The position numbers were made by a program, and so were the translations under genes. Below are positions 1 to 8,725 of a stretch of 64,000 bases of DNA, in pieces. Each line of letters opens with the position of its first letter. The stretch's first letter is position 1. The DNA lies in assembly GCF_000378185.1 (NCBI RefSeq), contig NZ_KB899378.1:186001-250000 (forward strand). The letters run 5' to 3'. The notes under the pieces are model-generated. The model was not told the origin of the DNA. It saw only the letters and a list, made by a program, of their open reading frames with translations, and made no database searches. This stretch comes from Salinimonas chungwhensis DSM 16280. Its GTDB lineage: Bacteria > Pseudomonadota > Gammaproteobacteria > Enterobacterales > Alteromonadaceae.

Positions 1-254
1 GCACAAAAGTAGAAGAAACCGGCACAGACCAATTTAAGGTTCATGGCGACCTGACCATCAAAGGCACCACCAAGCCGGCGACTTTTGACGTTACGTTAAA
101 TAAACAGGGTCAACACCCGATGACTGAGAAACAAGCCATTGGTTTTGATGCGACGACCACGATAATGCGCTCGGAGTTTGGCATCGACAAATATGTACCT
201 AACGTTTCTGATGAGGTGACATTGCGTATTACCACAGAAGCACAAGCAAAATAA
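1..254 (+). CDS. YceI family protein, C-terminal part (partial)
   Basis: The open frame enters from the left edge (codons in phase from base 3) and ends with TAA at 252-254, giving about 83 residues. The readable part contains KVHGDLTIKGTTKPATFDV and a late segment RSEFGIDKYVPNVSDEV, both typical of the C-terminal half of YceI/polyisoprenoid-binding lipocalin-like periplasmic proteins, where the pattern 'L.IKGVTKPV..DV' and 'R..FG...Y.P.VSDEV' recurs. YceI proteins are small secreted beta-barrels that bind isoprenoid lipids; the exact role is unclear. The signal peptide and start lie outside the window. A strong hairpin terminator follows 10 bases after the stop. The family call is confident; the function is not. 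Confidence 0.85.
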   Translation, partial: TKVEETGTDQFKVHGDLTIKGTTKPATFDVTLNKQGQHPMTEKQAIGFDATTTIMRSEFGIDKYVPNVSDEVTLRITTEAQAK

Positions 255-263
255 TACCTTACA

Positions 264-294
264 GGGCGCAGCTATTACTGCGCCCTTTTCTTTT
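264..294 (+). terminator. Rho-independent terminator of the YceI gene
   Basis: Perfect 8-bp stem GGGCGCAG (264-271) / CTGCGCCC (278-285) with a 6-base loop, followed by a T-rich run to 294. It sits directly after the YceI stop codon. Confidence 0.85.
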
Positions 295-436
295 ATGCTA
301 TTTTTTCGCCTCGCATACCGCTCATTATTCATGCCCTGCATGCCCCCTTGCCCATAAGTAAATATTCCTTCATTGTGAAGCAGAAGCCGGTCTGGTAGTT
401 TTAAACGCCTGCTATTTTGAAAGAGAGAGTGCACAA

Positions 437-1204
437 GTGTTTGAGCTAGAGTCATTCAGCCTCAAGGGCAAAGTCAGCGATGCCGAATGGCAAACCCGTG
501 TTGATCTCGCCGCCTGTTATCGTCTGGTTGCCGATATGGGATGGGGTGATTTAATTTACACTCACATTTCAGCGAAAGTGCCAGACACAGAATTTTATCT
601 GGTTAACGCCTTCGGGCTTACTTTTGAAGAGGTGACGGCATCCAATCTGGTTAAAGTCGATTTACACGGCAACATTCATGATGACACGCCCCATGCGATT
701 AATCCGGCAGGCTTTACTATTCACAGTGCCATTCACGAAGCGCGCAGTGATGCGAAATGCATCATACATCTGCACACCAAAGCCACGATCACGGTAGCCT
801 CCCTGGAAGATGGCTTACAGCCGTGGAGCCAGTATTCGCTGTTCTCATTACCCTCTTTGAGCTATCACGATTACGAGGGACTGGCGGTGAATGACGATGA
901 AAGAGCGCGGTTGCAGTCCAATCTGGGAAATACCAATCATATGTTACTGCCCAATCATGGCGGGCTAACGCTTGGCAGTACGGTAGGTGATGCATTTATG
1001 CGATTCTATGACTTGCAACGCGCCTGTGAAATACAAATAGAGCTGATGAATTCAGGCCGGAATATTATTTCTATTCCACAATCCATCGTTGACGGAATCT
1101 ACGAACAGGCCAGTAAGGTTCACTCAGGCCAGACTGGCGGGCAGAAAGCCTGGCCGGCCATGCTACGCAAAGTATGGCGCCTGGATCCGGGGTTTTGCGA
1201 GTAA
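437..1204 (+). CDS. class II aldolase/adducin family protein
   Basis: A 255-residue protein starting at GTG (437), with an AGAGAGAG purine tract 8 bases upstream. It carries hallmarks of the class II aldolase/adducin fold: LAACYRLVADMGWGDLIYTHIS near the N-terminus, the HLHT metal-ligand motif near residue 116, and LLPNHGGLTLG around residue 178, where the last zinc-binding histidine lies. Family members include L-fuculose-phosphate aldolase, ribulose-5-phosphate epimerase and many uncharacterised sugar (acid) aldolases; the sequence alone does not choose between them. It is 23 bases upstream of an enolase-superfamily dehydratase on the same strand, so the two are probably co-transcribed. Convergent neighbours encode a lactonase-like amidohydrolase and an SDR, which together suggest sugar-acid catabolism (inference). 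Confidence 0.85.
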   Translation: MFELESFSLKGKVSDAEWQTRVDLAACYRLVADMGWGDLIYTHISAKVPDTEFYLVNAFGLTFEEVTASNLVKVDLHGNIHDDTPHAINPAGFTIHSAIHEARSDAKCIIHLHTKATITVASLEDGLQPWSQYSLFSLPSLSYHDYEGLAVNDDERARLQSNLGNTNHMLLPNHGGLTLGSTVGDAFMRFYDLQRACEIQIELMNSGRNIISIPQSIVDGIYEQASKVHSGQTGGQKAWPAMLRKVWRLDPGFCE

Positions 1205-1227
1205 GATACAAATAAACAGGGAAATAA

Positions 1228-2412
1228 ATGAAGATAACTAAAGTAGAAATTTTTGATATTGAATGTCCCGAACGTCCACCGTGGAACCCCGTTTTTGTCA
1301 GAATTTACACTGACGAGGGCATCACGGGTGTGGGCGAAGCTGGGCTCGCTTATGATTTAGGTCATAGCGCTGCAGCACATATGATAAAGGAAATTGCCGA
1401 AGCGATGCTCATCGGCTGGAACCCCTTTAATACCGAACATCTGTGGAGCAGAATGCTGCGCGAGAGCTTCTGGGGGTTGGGCGGCGGCCCGGTTATCTAT
1501 GCTGCGATGAGTGCAATAGATACAGCGCTTTGGGATATCCGCGCCAGGGCTCTGGGCGTTCCGGTGTATCAGCTGCTGGGAGGCAAAACCAATGACAAAC
1601 TGCGTTGTTATGCCAGCCAGTTACAATTTGACTGGGATAAAGAAATAACCAAGCTTAATGCGCCCGAAGCCTATGGTCTTGCAGCAGAAAAAGCCATGGC
1701 TGAAGGTTACAACGCGGTCAAAGTCGATCCTATTGTGTACGATAAAGATGGCAATACACACTTTGATCGCACCAAGCTGTTCACTAAAGCTGAAATGAAA
1801 CTGTTTCGCGCCCGCTTACAGGCGATACGTGATGCCATGGGCGACGAAGGCGATATCATCTTTGAATGTCATAGCCTGCTTGGCGCTTCTACCGCTATTC
1901 AACTGGCTGATATTGTTGAGGAGATTGGCTGCCTGTTTTATGAAGAGCCGGTCAATTATCTCAATGCAAAGCTTCACGATAAGGTTGCCAAACGCGTTAA
2001 TGTGCCTATTGCCGGTGGTGAAAGATTGTATAACCGCTGGGATATTCGGCCTTACCTGGAAGATCAGTCGCTCGATGTGTTGCAGCCAGATATTGGTCTT
2101 TGCGGCGGGTTCACTGAAACCAAAAAGGTCTGCGATTATGCGGATATTTATGATGTGAGAATTCAGGCTCATGTGTGTGGCGGCCCTGTGGCAACCGCTG
2201 CCAGTCTGCATCTGGAAACAGCGATCCCGAACTTTCTGATACATGAACATCACACCTACGCCACCAAGAGCTGGAACCGCGAGTTGTGTGTTCAGGATCC
2301 CCAGCCTAAAAACGGGTATATCAGTGTCTCAGATGAACCCGGTTTGGGCATCGAGCTTAACGATGACATCGTTTATCGCTCACCACATATGACTATTACG
2401 TCACTGAAATGA
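1228..2412 (+). CDS. enolase-superfamily (mandelate racemase/muconate lactonizing) sugar-acid dehydratase
   Basis: A 394-residue protein of typical length for the mandelate racemase subgroup. The N-terminal capping domain ends around residue 110 at SAIDTALWDIRARALGVPVY, a signature of the superfamily. The barrel shows KVDP (about 173), FECHS, YEEPV, GGERLY and LQPDIGLCGG, which place the acidic metal ligands on successive strands, and a C-terminal AHVCGGPVATAASLH histidine. A histidine two residues after the first ligand (ECHS) resembles the acid-sugar dehydratases (GalD/ManD/RspA type), so dehydration of an aldonate is the best guess. The exact substrate cannot be read. An RBS-like GGGAAAT precedes the ATG. 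It follows the class II aldolase gene and ends at a shared bidirectional hairpin. Confidence 0.88.
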   Translation: MKITKVEIFDIECPERPPWNPVFVRIYTDEGITGVGEAGLAYDLGHSAAAHMIKEIAEAMLIGWNPFNTEHLWSRMLRESFWGLGGGPVIYAAMSAIDTALWDIRARALGVPVYQLLGGKTNDKLRCYASQLQFDWDKEITKLNAPEAYGLAAEKAMAEGYNAVKVDPIVYDKDGNTHFDRTKLFTKAEMKLFRARLQAIRDAMGDEGDIIFECHSLLGASTAIQLADIVEEIGCLFYEEPVNYLNAKLHDKVAKRVNVPIAGGERLYNRWDIRPYLEDQSLDVLQPDIGLCGGFTETKKVCDYADIYDVRIQAHVCGGPVATAASLHLETAIPNFLIHEHHTYATKSWNRELCVQDPQPKNGYISVSDEPGLGIELNDDIVYRSPHMTITSLK

Positions 2413-2428
2413 CGGTTTTCCGGCTAAT

Positions 2429-2458
2429 AAAGGGAGTGATTGCTCCCTTTGTTATTTC
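2429..2458. terminator. bidirectional hairpin between convergent genes
   Basis: Perfect 8-bp stem AAAGGGAG (2429-2436) / CTCCCTTT (2443-2450) with a 6-base loop, lying between the stop codons at 2412 (+) and 2452 (-). The A/T flanks let it work in both directions; the T tract on + is weak (GTTATTT). Confidence 0.65.
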
Positions 2459-2988
2459 TCTGCATAGCCGCTGCCAATAGCCCGAAACGGCATTTCCAGT
2501 CCCAGTTCGGGCACTTTACGGGCCACCCACGCCGGGAACGTATTGCTGTTAGGACCGGGAAACACGTTATACTCATCGGCCCATGGATAGTTATTCACTG
2601 CCTGCTCGATATCAGGAATAAGCGACGCCGCTTTTTCACCGTTCAAAGACAATATTTTTTCAGGCTTTGCACCGTACCAAAACCGGTCAGGTGTGGCAGT
2701 GCGATAGGACTTAAGCGCTGGCAAGCCGCGATCGGTGCGCCAGCCCACCACTTCGTATACGGTATATTCCTTTGCGTCAGGCGCTTTGGTGGCGATCCAG
2801 GTATGCACCGCAAACCAGCCTTTCCAGCTAAAGGCATCAGCGGCATACACTTCAATCACAGCTTCTGAGGTCTGCGATGGATCCGGGGCAATACCGGCCG
2901 GTTCCCGACTTGCGGTGCGCCAGTCGCCACTGGAACAGCCGGTAAGAAAAAGCCCCAGGATCAAAGTAAGTAAACCACGTTTGTACAT
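2452..2988 (-). CDS. DUF3750-like lipoprotein
   Basis: A 178-residue predicted lipoprotein. The N-terminus has a hydrophobic stretch ending in the lipobox LTGC (Cys18), so it is probably membrane-anchored in the envelope. The body includes WFAVHTWIATKAPDA, YEVVGW, YPWADEYNVFPGPNSNTF and a C-terminal IGSGY. This pattern (HTW...YEV.GW...PGPNSNTF) is characteristic of the DUF3750 family, which has no assigned biochemical function. The RBS AGAGGCAG sits just before the ATG. It lies between the dehydratase and the amidohydrolase but there is no evidence that it belongs to the sugar pathway. Confidence 0.8.
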   Translation of the reverse strand: MYKRGLLTLILGLFLTGCSSGDWRTASREPAGIAPDPSQTSEAVIEVYAADAFSWKGWFAVHTWIATKAPDAKEYTVYEVVGWRTDRGLPALKSYRTATPDRFWYGAKPEKILSLNGEKAASLIPDIEQAVNNYPWADEYNVFPGPNSNTFPAWVARKVPELGLEMPFRAIGSGYAEK

Positions 2989-3051
2989 AATGCTGCCTCT
3001 GCTGATAATACAATTATTACGCAGAAGACAGTTTTTGGTTGTTACAGGATT

Positions 3052-3918
3052 TTAATCGGCGCTGTTCAACGTAAATCCATACCATTGCAGAGCATTGTCG
3101 AACATTAGAGCCTGTTTATCTAAGGCGGGTATAGCGTCCTCCAGGCACTGCCAGTACGTGTTATAGTCGGCCTCAAACAAACACAGCGGGAAATTACTTC
3201 CCAGCATGACGCGCTGGGTACCAAAAATAAGCATAAGTTTTTCGATGATGCCGACTACCTGCTCGCTTTGCCATGCCCGCGATGCACCCATCATTTCCCA
3301 CCCGGATGCTTTGATTGCCACATTCGGATTTTCTGCCAGACACAGCAGATTCTTGCGCCAGACAGAGGCGTTAACCGTCTCGCCGGGCATAAAGCCAGCG
3401 TGATTAATTATACATCTCGCCCCGGTTTTATTTAGCAGTCTGAGCAAACACTGTGTTGCCTGACTGTCACTAACCGAAAACTGGGCCTCAAAATGCCAGT
3501 TTTTGCTGGTCAGCAGCTGCATATTTGTCAACGCACGTGGATGACTAAGAACAGCGACCGCCTGCTCATCCAGAATATGGCGTATACCGCAAACGCTGTT
3601 GAATCTGGCCAGTTTATCCAGGGTGTGAGAAAAGTCGTCGGCGGTAATATCACCGCCGGCCACGGTCCGAAGCGGCAATCTCACTGTTTGTTCAACTAAC
3701 TCAATCTCCCGCCACGGTTTTTGGTTATCAAACCCCGCTTCAATATGAACAATCCCGTTTAGTGAAATGGACGTGGGCAATGCCAGATCGTGTGGTGAAA
3801 AGGAACGATTGATTAAATGTTTATCAGGCCAGTGCGGCGGATTGTTTGGCTGTAACCACTCATATTGGCCGCGTTCGGTATCAAACAGATGCACATGGGT
3901 ATCAATCAACTTAGGCAT
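3052..3918 (-). CDS. amidohydrolase family protein (COG3618 type, probable sugar lactonase)
   Basis: A 288-residue TIM-barrel metal hydrolase. It begins with IDTHVHLFD (HxH metal motif, residues 6-10), has INHAGFMPG around 175-183 and ends with MLGSNFPL, the usual terminal-strand motif of amidohydrolase-2 (PF04909) proteins. Relatives in this group include L-fucono-1,5-lactonase, L-rhamnono-lactonase and 2-pyrone-4,6-dicarboxylate hydrolase. Its ATG overlaps the stop of the upstream SDR gene in a TGATG arrangement (3916-3920), so the two are translationally coupled. An SDR sugar dehydrogenase followed by a lactonase and a dehydratase fits an oxidative sugar pathway; the substrate is inferred only as some deoxy- or acid sugar. 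Confidence 0.85.
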   Translation of the reverse strand: MPKLIDTHVHLFDTERGQYEWLQPNNPPHWPDKHLINRSFSPHDLALPTSISLNGIVHIEAGFDNQKPWREIELVEQTVRLPLRTVAGGDITADDFSHTLDKLARFNSVCGIRHILDEQAVAVLSHPRALTNMQLLTSKNWHFEAQFSVSDSQATQCLLRLLNKTGARCIINHAGFMPGETVNASVWRKNLLCLAENPNVAIKASGWEMMGASRAWQSEQVVGIIEKLMLIFGTQRVMLGSNFPLCLFEADYNTYWQCLEDAIPALDKQALMFDNALQWYGFTLNSAD

Positions 3919-4667
3919 CAGCGTGCGGTGTACCCGCCATCAATAACTTGCAGACTGCCAGTAATAAACGATGCCTTATCGCCAGCCAGAAACAACACCA
4001 GTTCAGCCACTTCTTCTGGTTGACCAAGTCGCCCGAGCGGCTGCTGAGCCGCTTCATCAGCATAGACCTCTGCTTTGTCAGCCCCGGATTTCTGTACGTA
4101 GCGATCAATGGCTTTGTGAAACAATGGCGTTTCTATAGTGCCGGGGCATACCGCATTGGCGCGAATATTATCGCCGGCATAGTCCAGCGCCGTGGTTTTG
4201 ACCATCGAGGCCAGAGCAGCTTTAGACAAATTATAAGCAAAGGAGCCTGGCTTTCCCACCAGCGACTGATCTGACCCCATTATTACAATAGATCCGCTTT
4301 GCTGTGCCCGCATTACGGGTAATACCGCCTGCACTATCGCATAAGCGCCTTTGACGTTAATGGCAAAAACCCGGTCAAGATCAGCTTCACTGGTTTGCTC
4401 GATAGTCCCGGAAAAGTGAATTCCGGCATTAGATATCAGCGCATCTATACGTGAGGTTTGTTCTCGTATCAAAGTAATACTTTGTCTGACCTGCTCCACC
4501 TGCGCCACATCACATTTGAGCCACTGACCATTTTCCACCGGCCGCGCAAAGTCTTCCAAATCAAGATTAAAAACCTGATAGCCATTGGCTGACATTTTTT
4601 CACTCACCGCCAGGCCAATGCCCTGGCTGCCGCCAGTTACTACGCAAACAGGTGATACATATGACAT
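3918..4667 (-). CDS. SDR family NAD(P)-dependent oxidoreductase
   Basis: A 249-residue short-chain dehydrogenase/reductase. Visible motifs are VVTGGSQGIGLAVS (nucleotide-binding TGxxxGxG), NAGIH (NAG), a catalytic Ser in IVIMGSDQS, YNLSK (YxxxK) and VCPGTIETPL. The start at 4667 is chosen because GAAGG lies 7 bases upstream and the residues after it match the normal SDR N-terminus; the open frame continues 38 codons further upstream without homology. It overlaps the downstream amidohydrolase gene by a TGATG junction. In context it would oxidise a sugar to a lactone or a keto-deoxy acid intermediate; which step is not decidable here. Confidence 0.9.
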   Translation of the reverse strand: MSYVSPVCVVTGGSQGIGLAVSEKMSANGYQVFNLDLEDFARPVENGQWLKCDVAQVEQVRQSITLIREQTSRIDALISNAGIHFSGTIEQTSEADLDRVFAINVKGAYAIVQAVLPVMRAQQSGSIVIMGSDQSLVGKPGSFAYNLSKAALASMVKTTALDYAGDNIRANAVCPGTIETPLFHKAIDRYVQKSGADKAEVYADEAAQQPLGRLGQPEEVAELVLFLAGDKASFITGSLQVIDGGYTAR

Positions 4668-4926
4668 GTGTAAACCTTCAAATAGTAAATATGTTTCAAG
4701 GATGACCAACCCTCTATTAAAATGCAAGCAACGGCTATCGCCGCCAAACCATCTGCTAACACACTTGCACTCAATTTTCATACGGCTCCTTACGCCCTGT
4801 TTTCATACTCGACATCGTGGGCAGAGAGGTGGGCGGTCGGATTGCTTTTCTTCCAACACTGTCCTAGCCTTTTTTAAGCGGTGTAGTTGTTCATTTTTAC
4901 TTTGAATTTCAACACGGGAGCGGGTT

Positions 4927-6117
4927 ATGCCAGAGTCTATTCAGGCCGATAATAAATTTGAAAAACATTCACGTACTGCGGCTTCTTGTTCATCTTCTAC
5001 TGCTGCTGTGCCGTCGTGGCTCAACCGACACCTGCAGACTGCCGGCATAACGGTGAACGGACCCAACCTCTGGGATCCGCAAGTCCACAACACCGCATTT
5101 TACGAGCGTATTCGCATTGAGGGGTCTCTTGGTGCCGGCGAAAGCTATATGGATGGTTGGTGGGATTGTGAGCAGTTAGATGTGTTTTTTGCCAAGCTAA
5201 TGGACCAGCAGGTAGAAAAACAATTTAACGGCCGGTGGGTTGCGCTAAAGCACTGGCTGATGGCCAGGCTGCTTAACCTGCAGTCAGTGAGTCGGGCTTT
5301 TGAGGTAGGAGAACGTCATTATGATGCGGGGAACGAATTATATCGGGCAATGTTGGACCCCACCATGTGTTATTCATGTGGTTACTGGCACAACACCGAC
5401 AATCTGCACCAGGCTCAGCTGAATAAGCTGGGTCTGGTATGTCGTAAAATAGACCTTCAGCCCGGGGACAAAGTCCTCGATATAGGTTGCGGCTGGGGCA
5501 GCTTCGCGCAGTATGCGGCTCGGGAATATCAGGCTCATGTCACCGGTGTTACGATTTCCAAAGAGCAGCAGAAGCTTGCGCGGACGCGCTGCGATGGGTT
5601 GCCTGTAGACATTCGGCTTCAGGACTATCGCAGTTTACAGGGCCAGTTCGACAAACTGGTGTCTATCGGCATGTTTGAACATGTTGGCCAGAAAAATTAT
5701 GACACGTACCTGAAACAGGCCCACGCTCTTATGCCTACTGAGGGCGTATTTGTGCTCCATACTATTGGCAAAATGGCATCAAGACTGGGTACCGACCCCT
5801 GGATCCACAAATATATTTTCCCCAACGGTGCCATTCCTTCACTTACCCAAATCAGTCAGGCTTGCGAACCTTACTTTGTCATTGAGGATGTACATAACTT
5901 TGGACCAGATTACGATCGAACACTGATGAGCTGGCTTGATGCTTTCACTAAAGCCTGGCCCTCATTAAAAGATACTTACAACGAACGGTTCTACCGAATG
6001 TGGCGATATTACCTGCAATGCTGCGCCGGTGCTTTCAGAAGCCGGAATCTACAGCTCTTCCAATTAGTATTGCGCAAGCCCGGCGCCGGACTCAGCCGGT
6101 ATCATAGTCCCCGCTGA
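4927..6117 (+). CDS. cfa: cyclopropane-fatty-acyl-phospholipid synthase
   Basis: A 396-residue SAM-dependent enzyme that adds a methylene bridge to unsaturated fatty acyl chains of membrane phospholipids. Motifs: HYDAGNELYR at 131-140, PTMCYSCGYW at 145-154 (containing the conserved active-site cysteine), the SAM site VLDIGCGWG at 183-191 and FEHVGQKNY at 250-258. Length and order match E. coli Cfa (about 380 residues), with a longer N-terminal tail rich in Ser/Ala. RBS GGGAGCGGG precedes the ATG. It is a single gene, divergent from the SDR and followed by the esterase gene on the same strand 150 bases later. Such genes are usually stationary-phase induced, but nothing in the sequence here shows this. 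Confidence 0.93.
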   Translation: MPESIQADNKFEKHSRTAASCSSSTAAVPSWLNRHLQTAGITVNGPNLWDPQVHNTAFYERIRIEGSLGAGESYMDGWWDCEQLDVFFAKLMDQQVEKQFNGRWVALKHWLMARLLNLQSVSRAFEVGERHYDAGNELYRAMLDPTMCYSCGYWHNTDNLHQAQLNKLGLVCRKIDLQPGDKVLDIGCGWGSFAQYAAREYQAHVTGVTISKEQQKLARTRCDGLPVDIRLQDYRSLQGQFDKLVSIGMFEHVGQKNYDTYLKQAHALMPTEGVFVLHTIGKMASRLGTDPWIHKYIFPNGAIPSLTQISQACEPYFVIEDVHNFGPDYDRTLMSWLDAFTKAWPSLKDTYNERFYRMWRYYLQCCAGAFRSRNLQLFQLVLRKPGAGLSRYHSPR

Positions 6118-6136
6118 CCGGTGACAACCAGCGGGG
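6109..6136 (+). other. stem-loop overlapping the cfa stop codon
   Basis: Perfect 8-bp stem CCCCGCTG (6109-6116) / CAGCGGGG (6129-6136) spanning the cfa stop. No T tract follows, so it is a weak terminator candidate or a 3' mRNA stabilising hairpin. Confidence 0.4.
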
Positions 6137-6268
6137 AATTATCAAAAGCATTGCGCGTTACCTGCCTTATTGATATTCAGGCCGCAGCCACAGTACGAAA
6201 GTACTACAGCCAGATCAGACTAAATAATGAACAATAATTTAACATTTTTTAAACAATGAGAATGTCTG

Positions 6269-8167
6269 ATGAAATGTTCCCTCCGCTTTTTGCTTTTAAT
6301 CAGTCTTGCGCTTATGACACCCTTAACCCATGCTGGCAGCTGGCAAAACAACCAGTCGCTAGGTGGATTCAACCGAGTTCATATTTACACACCGGATAGC
6401 GAGTCGCCGGTGGGCGACGGCCGCTCATTACTCATTGTTCTGCATGGGTGTACCCAGTCAATTGACGCTTATCTGACGGCAAATCTGGAAGAAGCTGCAG
6501 AAGCTCACGGCATGGTGGTCGCTGTGCCCGATGCCATGAACAAAGCAGGATTTAGCTGTTGGTCATACTGGCAGGGTAGCAAATCCCGCAGTGCCGGTGA
6601 TTATAAAAACCTGATTTCTCTGGCCACTGCTTTGCGTACTGACAGTAGTTATAGCATCGACGACAGTCAGGTCTATATTGCCGGGTTGTCCTCGGGCGCT
6701 GCTTTTGCCAACACAACCGCTTGTCTTGCGCCGGATATCTTTGCCGGCATGGGGGTAAGCGCCGGGCCAAGTATCGGAACCAGTTCCAGTGGTGCTATAG
6801 GCAGCTGTGAGTATGCAAATGTTGCTCAGCGCTGTCAGCAATACGCGGGCAGCTATAGTGGGGATCTTACCACGCAAATTGCTTCCATCGCCCATGGCGA
6901 TGCAGATACCACCGTTGACCAGTGTTATAACCGACAAAATGCTGAAGGCATGGCCAGTGTTTACAATGTAGGTGAGTTAACCGGCTCAACCACCATTGGC
7001 AATGGTGCACGCACGGCACAGGAGTATTTGTGGCAAAACGGGCGTGTTTCGATGCTGTGGCTAAACGGGGTTGACCATGCATGGTCAGGCGGTCAGGGCG
7101 CTTCGGGATCTTATATCAATGGCAGCGGAATTAACTATGCGATGTATTTGGGTGACTATTTTGCTAATAACAATGCCCGGGTAAATCGTAACAATGCGCC
7201 AGTAATTAGTGATGTCGGGTTATCGGCAAATAACGGGCAAATTACAGTCTCAGGACAGGTCAGTGATGCTGACGGCAGCGTAGATACCGTGTTCGTGCAG
7301 CTGCGCGACGATGCCGACAATATTTATCAGTATGAGACGCAAGCCATCAACAACAATATGTTCACCCTCACCTCGACTGTGTTGCCTGATGCGCTTTACT
7401 TTGTAAAGATCAGTGCAACAGACAATGAAGGAGCAACATCACCAACTGTCTCAGATTCAGTACGAATTGGTCCGGCTCCACCCGATACCCCTCCGCAATT
7501 GCGTAATATCCAGGTGGTCGTCAGCGGCCAGTGCGCGGTCATTGAGGGCGAGGTTGTTGATGTGAACCAGAATGCGATTGCGGTGGACGCTGCTTTCAGT
7601 ACAGGCACAGTTTCTGCTGAAATATCAGGTACATTACTTTCAGCATCGGCCTGTGAGCTTCCTGGTGGCCAACAAAGTGTCACCATCACCGCCAGGGACG
7701 CTACTGACCTGACCTCTGAAGAGGTTTTGACCTTTACCGTTGATGCCGGGGTCACAGCTACTCTGGATGCCCACATCACAGCTGGACGGCTAAACTATAC
7801 CAACTATGCTAACTGCTATTTAGAATATAACTCCTCTGCATTTAAGCTTAATGAAGTTACTGCATCAGGTGCTCAATGCCAGTGGCAGGACGACGATAAC
7901 AGCTGCGCCGGTCCGGTCCAGGCGTGTAGTGGTTCAGGCAGTGGCTCGGGCGGTTCTGACAGCGATGGTGATAATGATGCGTGCGCAACCTACACCACGG
8001 CAAATTACTATCACAAGGTAGCCGGTCGCGCTTACAGTACTGGCTATTATTATTCTCCCGATTATTTCGCCACAGGATCAGATGAAGCATTAAGTGGTTC
8101 GACATGGGGAACCAGCACTCTGTTTTCCATTGACGGTGAAAGTTGGGCCAGCGGAAGTTGCCCCTGA
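6269..8167 (+). CDS. extracellular PHB depolymerase family esterase with Ig-like repeats
   Basis: A 632-residue secreted protein. Residues 1-22 form a signal peptide (cleavage near THA). The catalytic domain (about 25-300) has an oxyanion HGCTQS at 59-64, the lipase box GLSSG (139-143, Ser141), an Asp in HGDADTTVD (209-217) and His270 in GVDHAWSGG, which matches the PHB depolymerase / feruloyl esterase-like family (LpqC type, PF10503). Residues about 305-400 and 405-495 look like two Ig/cadherin-like beta modules (VSDADGSVDTVFVQL pattern). A Gly/Ser linker near 555-570 leads to a Tyr- and Cys-containing C-terminal segment that may bind the polymer surface. Substrate could be short-chain polyhydroxyalkanoate or another ester polymer; the catalytic family is confident. 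Confidence 0.87.
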   Translation: MKCSLRFLLLISLALMTPLTHAGSWQNNQSLGGFNRVHIYTPDSESPVGDGRSLLIVLHGCTQSIDAYLTANLEEAAEAHGMVVAVPDAMNKAGFSCWSYWQGSKSRSAGDYKNLISLATALRTDSSYSIDDSQVYIAGLSSGAAFANTTACLAPDIFAGMGVSAGPSIGTSSSGAIGSCEYANVAQRCQQYAGSYSGDLTTQIASIAHGDADTTVDQCYNRQNAEGMASVYNVGELTGSTTIGNGARTAQEYLWQNGRVSMLWLNGVDHAWSGGQGASGSYINGSGINYAMYLGDYFANNNARVNRNNAPVISDVGLSANNGQITVSGQVSDADGSVDTVFVQLRDDADNIYQYETQAINNNMFTLTSTVLPDALYFVKISATDNEGATSPTVSDSVRIGPAPPDTPPQLRNIQVVVSGQCAVIEGEVVDVNQNAIAVDAAFSTGTVSAEISGTLLSASACELPGGQQSVTITARDATDLTSEEVLTFTVDAGVTATLDAHITAGRLNYTNYANCYLEYNSSAFKLNEVTASGAQCQWQDDDNSCAGPVQACSGSGSGSGGSDSDGDNDACATYTTANYYHKVAGRAYSTGYYYSPDYFATGSDEALSGSTWGTSTLFSIDGESWASGSCP

Positions 8168-8340
8168 TCTGTCAGACTATTTTCGCGGCAAAAGAAGCAG
8201 TAAAATACAGAAATTTACCAGGACAGGTCGGAAATAGTTACTAAAAAAGCCAGTTGTTAGGTGTTTTGCATAAAGCTTAAAACGTGAGCAATTTACAGCT
8301 GGCAGAAAAATTTACAGGCTCTTAACGTAAATACGTACAT

Positions 8341-8368
8341 AAAAAAACAGCCCGTGGGCTGTTTTTTT
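8341..8368. terminator. bidirectional Rho-independent terminator
   Basis: Symmetric hairpin: an A run, CAGCCC (8348-8353), two-base loop, GGGCTG (8356-8361), then seven T. It lies just after the acidic lipoprotein gene on - and after the esterase gene on +, so it can terminate both. Confidence 0.85.
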
Positions 8369-8380
8369 AATTAAAATATC

Positions 8381-8725
8381 TTATTTATCATCATCGTCTT
8401 CAGGCATCTCTACATCAACGCTTGGTACGGTAACTTCCTCAGTTTCTGTATCAACATCCACATCGACATCGGGTACGGACACTTCTTCCTCTTCAGTTCC
8501 TACCTCGACATCAGCAGTGTCTACGTCATATTCAGGCGCTTCACCACCTTCCACGTCGACATCAGGCATCTCGCCCTCTTCTTCTTTTACCACTTCGTAT
8601 TCAGGCATTTCACCACCATCAACATCCACATCCGGCATTTCGCCTTCTTCTGTTTTGTCCACATCGCAGGCGGTCAGTGCTAAAGCGATACTGGAAATGG
8701 CAAATAGTTTAGTTAAGTTACGCAT
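8381..8725 (-). CDS. small highly acidic repeat lipoprotein, unknown function
   Basis: A 114-residue protein starting at ATG 8725, preceded by CGGAG at good spacing; an upstream in-frame ATG adds 18 residues without sense. Residues 1-20 form a lipoprotein signal ending at LTAC (Cys20). The mature part is almost entirely Asp, Glu, Val, Pro, Gly and Met, built from two near-identical units of about 20 residues (core EGEMPDVDV followed by GGE.PEY.V) and a further run of VPDVDV / VPSVDV motifs, ending in EDDDDK. It resembles no enzyme I know. The acidic surface could bind Ca2+ or other cations or act as an intrinsically disordered surface linker; this is inference. A good terminator follows. Confidence 0.8.
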   Translation of the reverse strand: MRNLTKLFAISSIALALTACDVDKTEEGEMPDVDVDGGEMPEYEVVKEEEGEMPDVDVEGGEAPEYDVDTADVEVGTEEEEVSVPDVDVDVDTETEEVTVPSVDVEMPEDDDDK

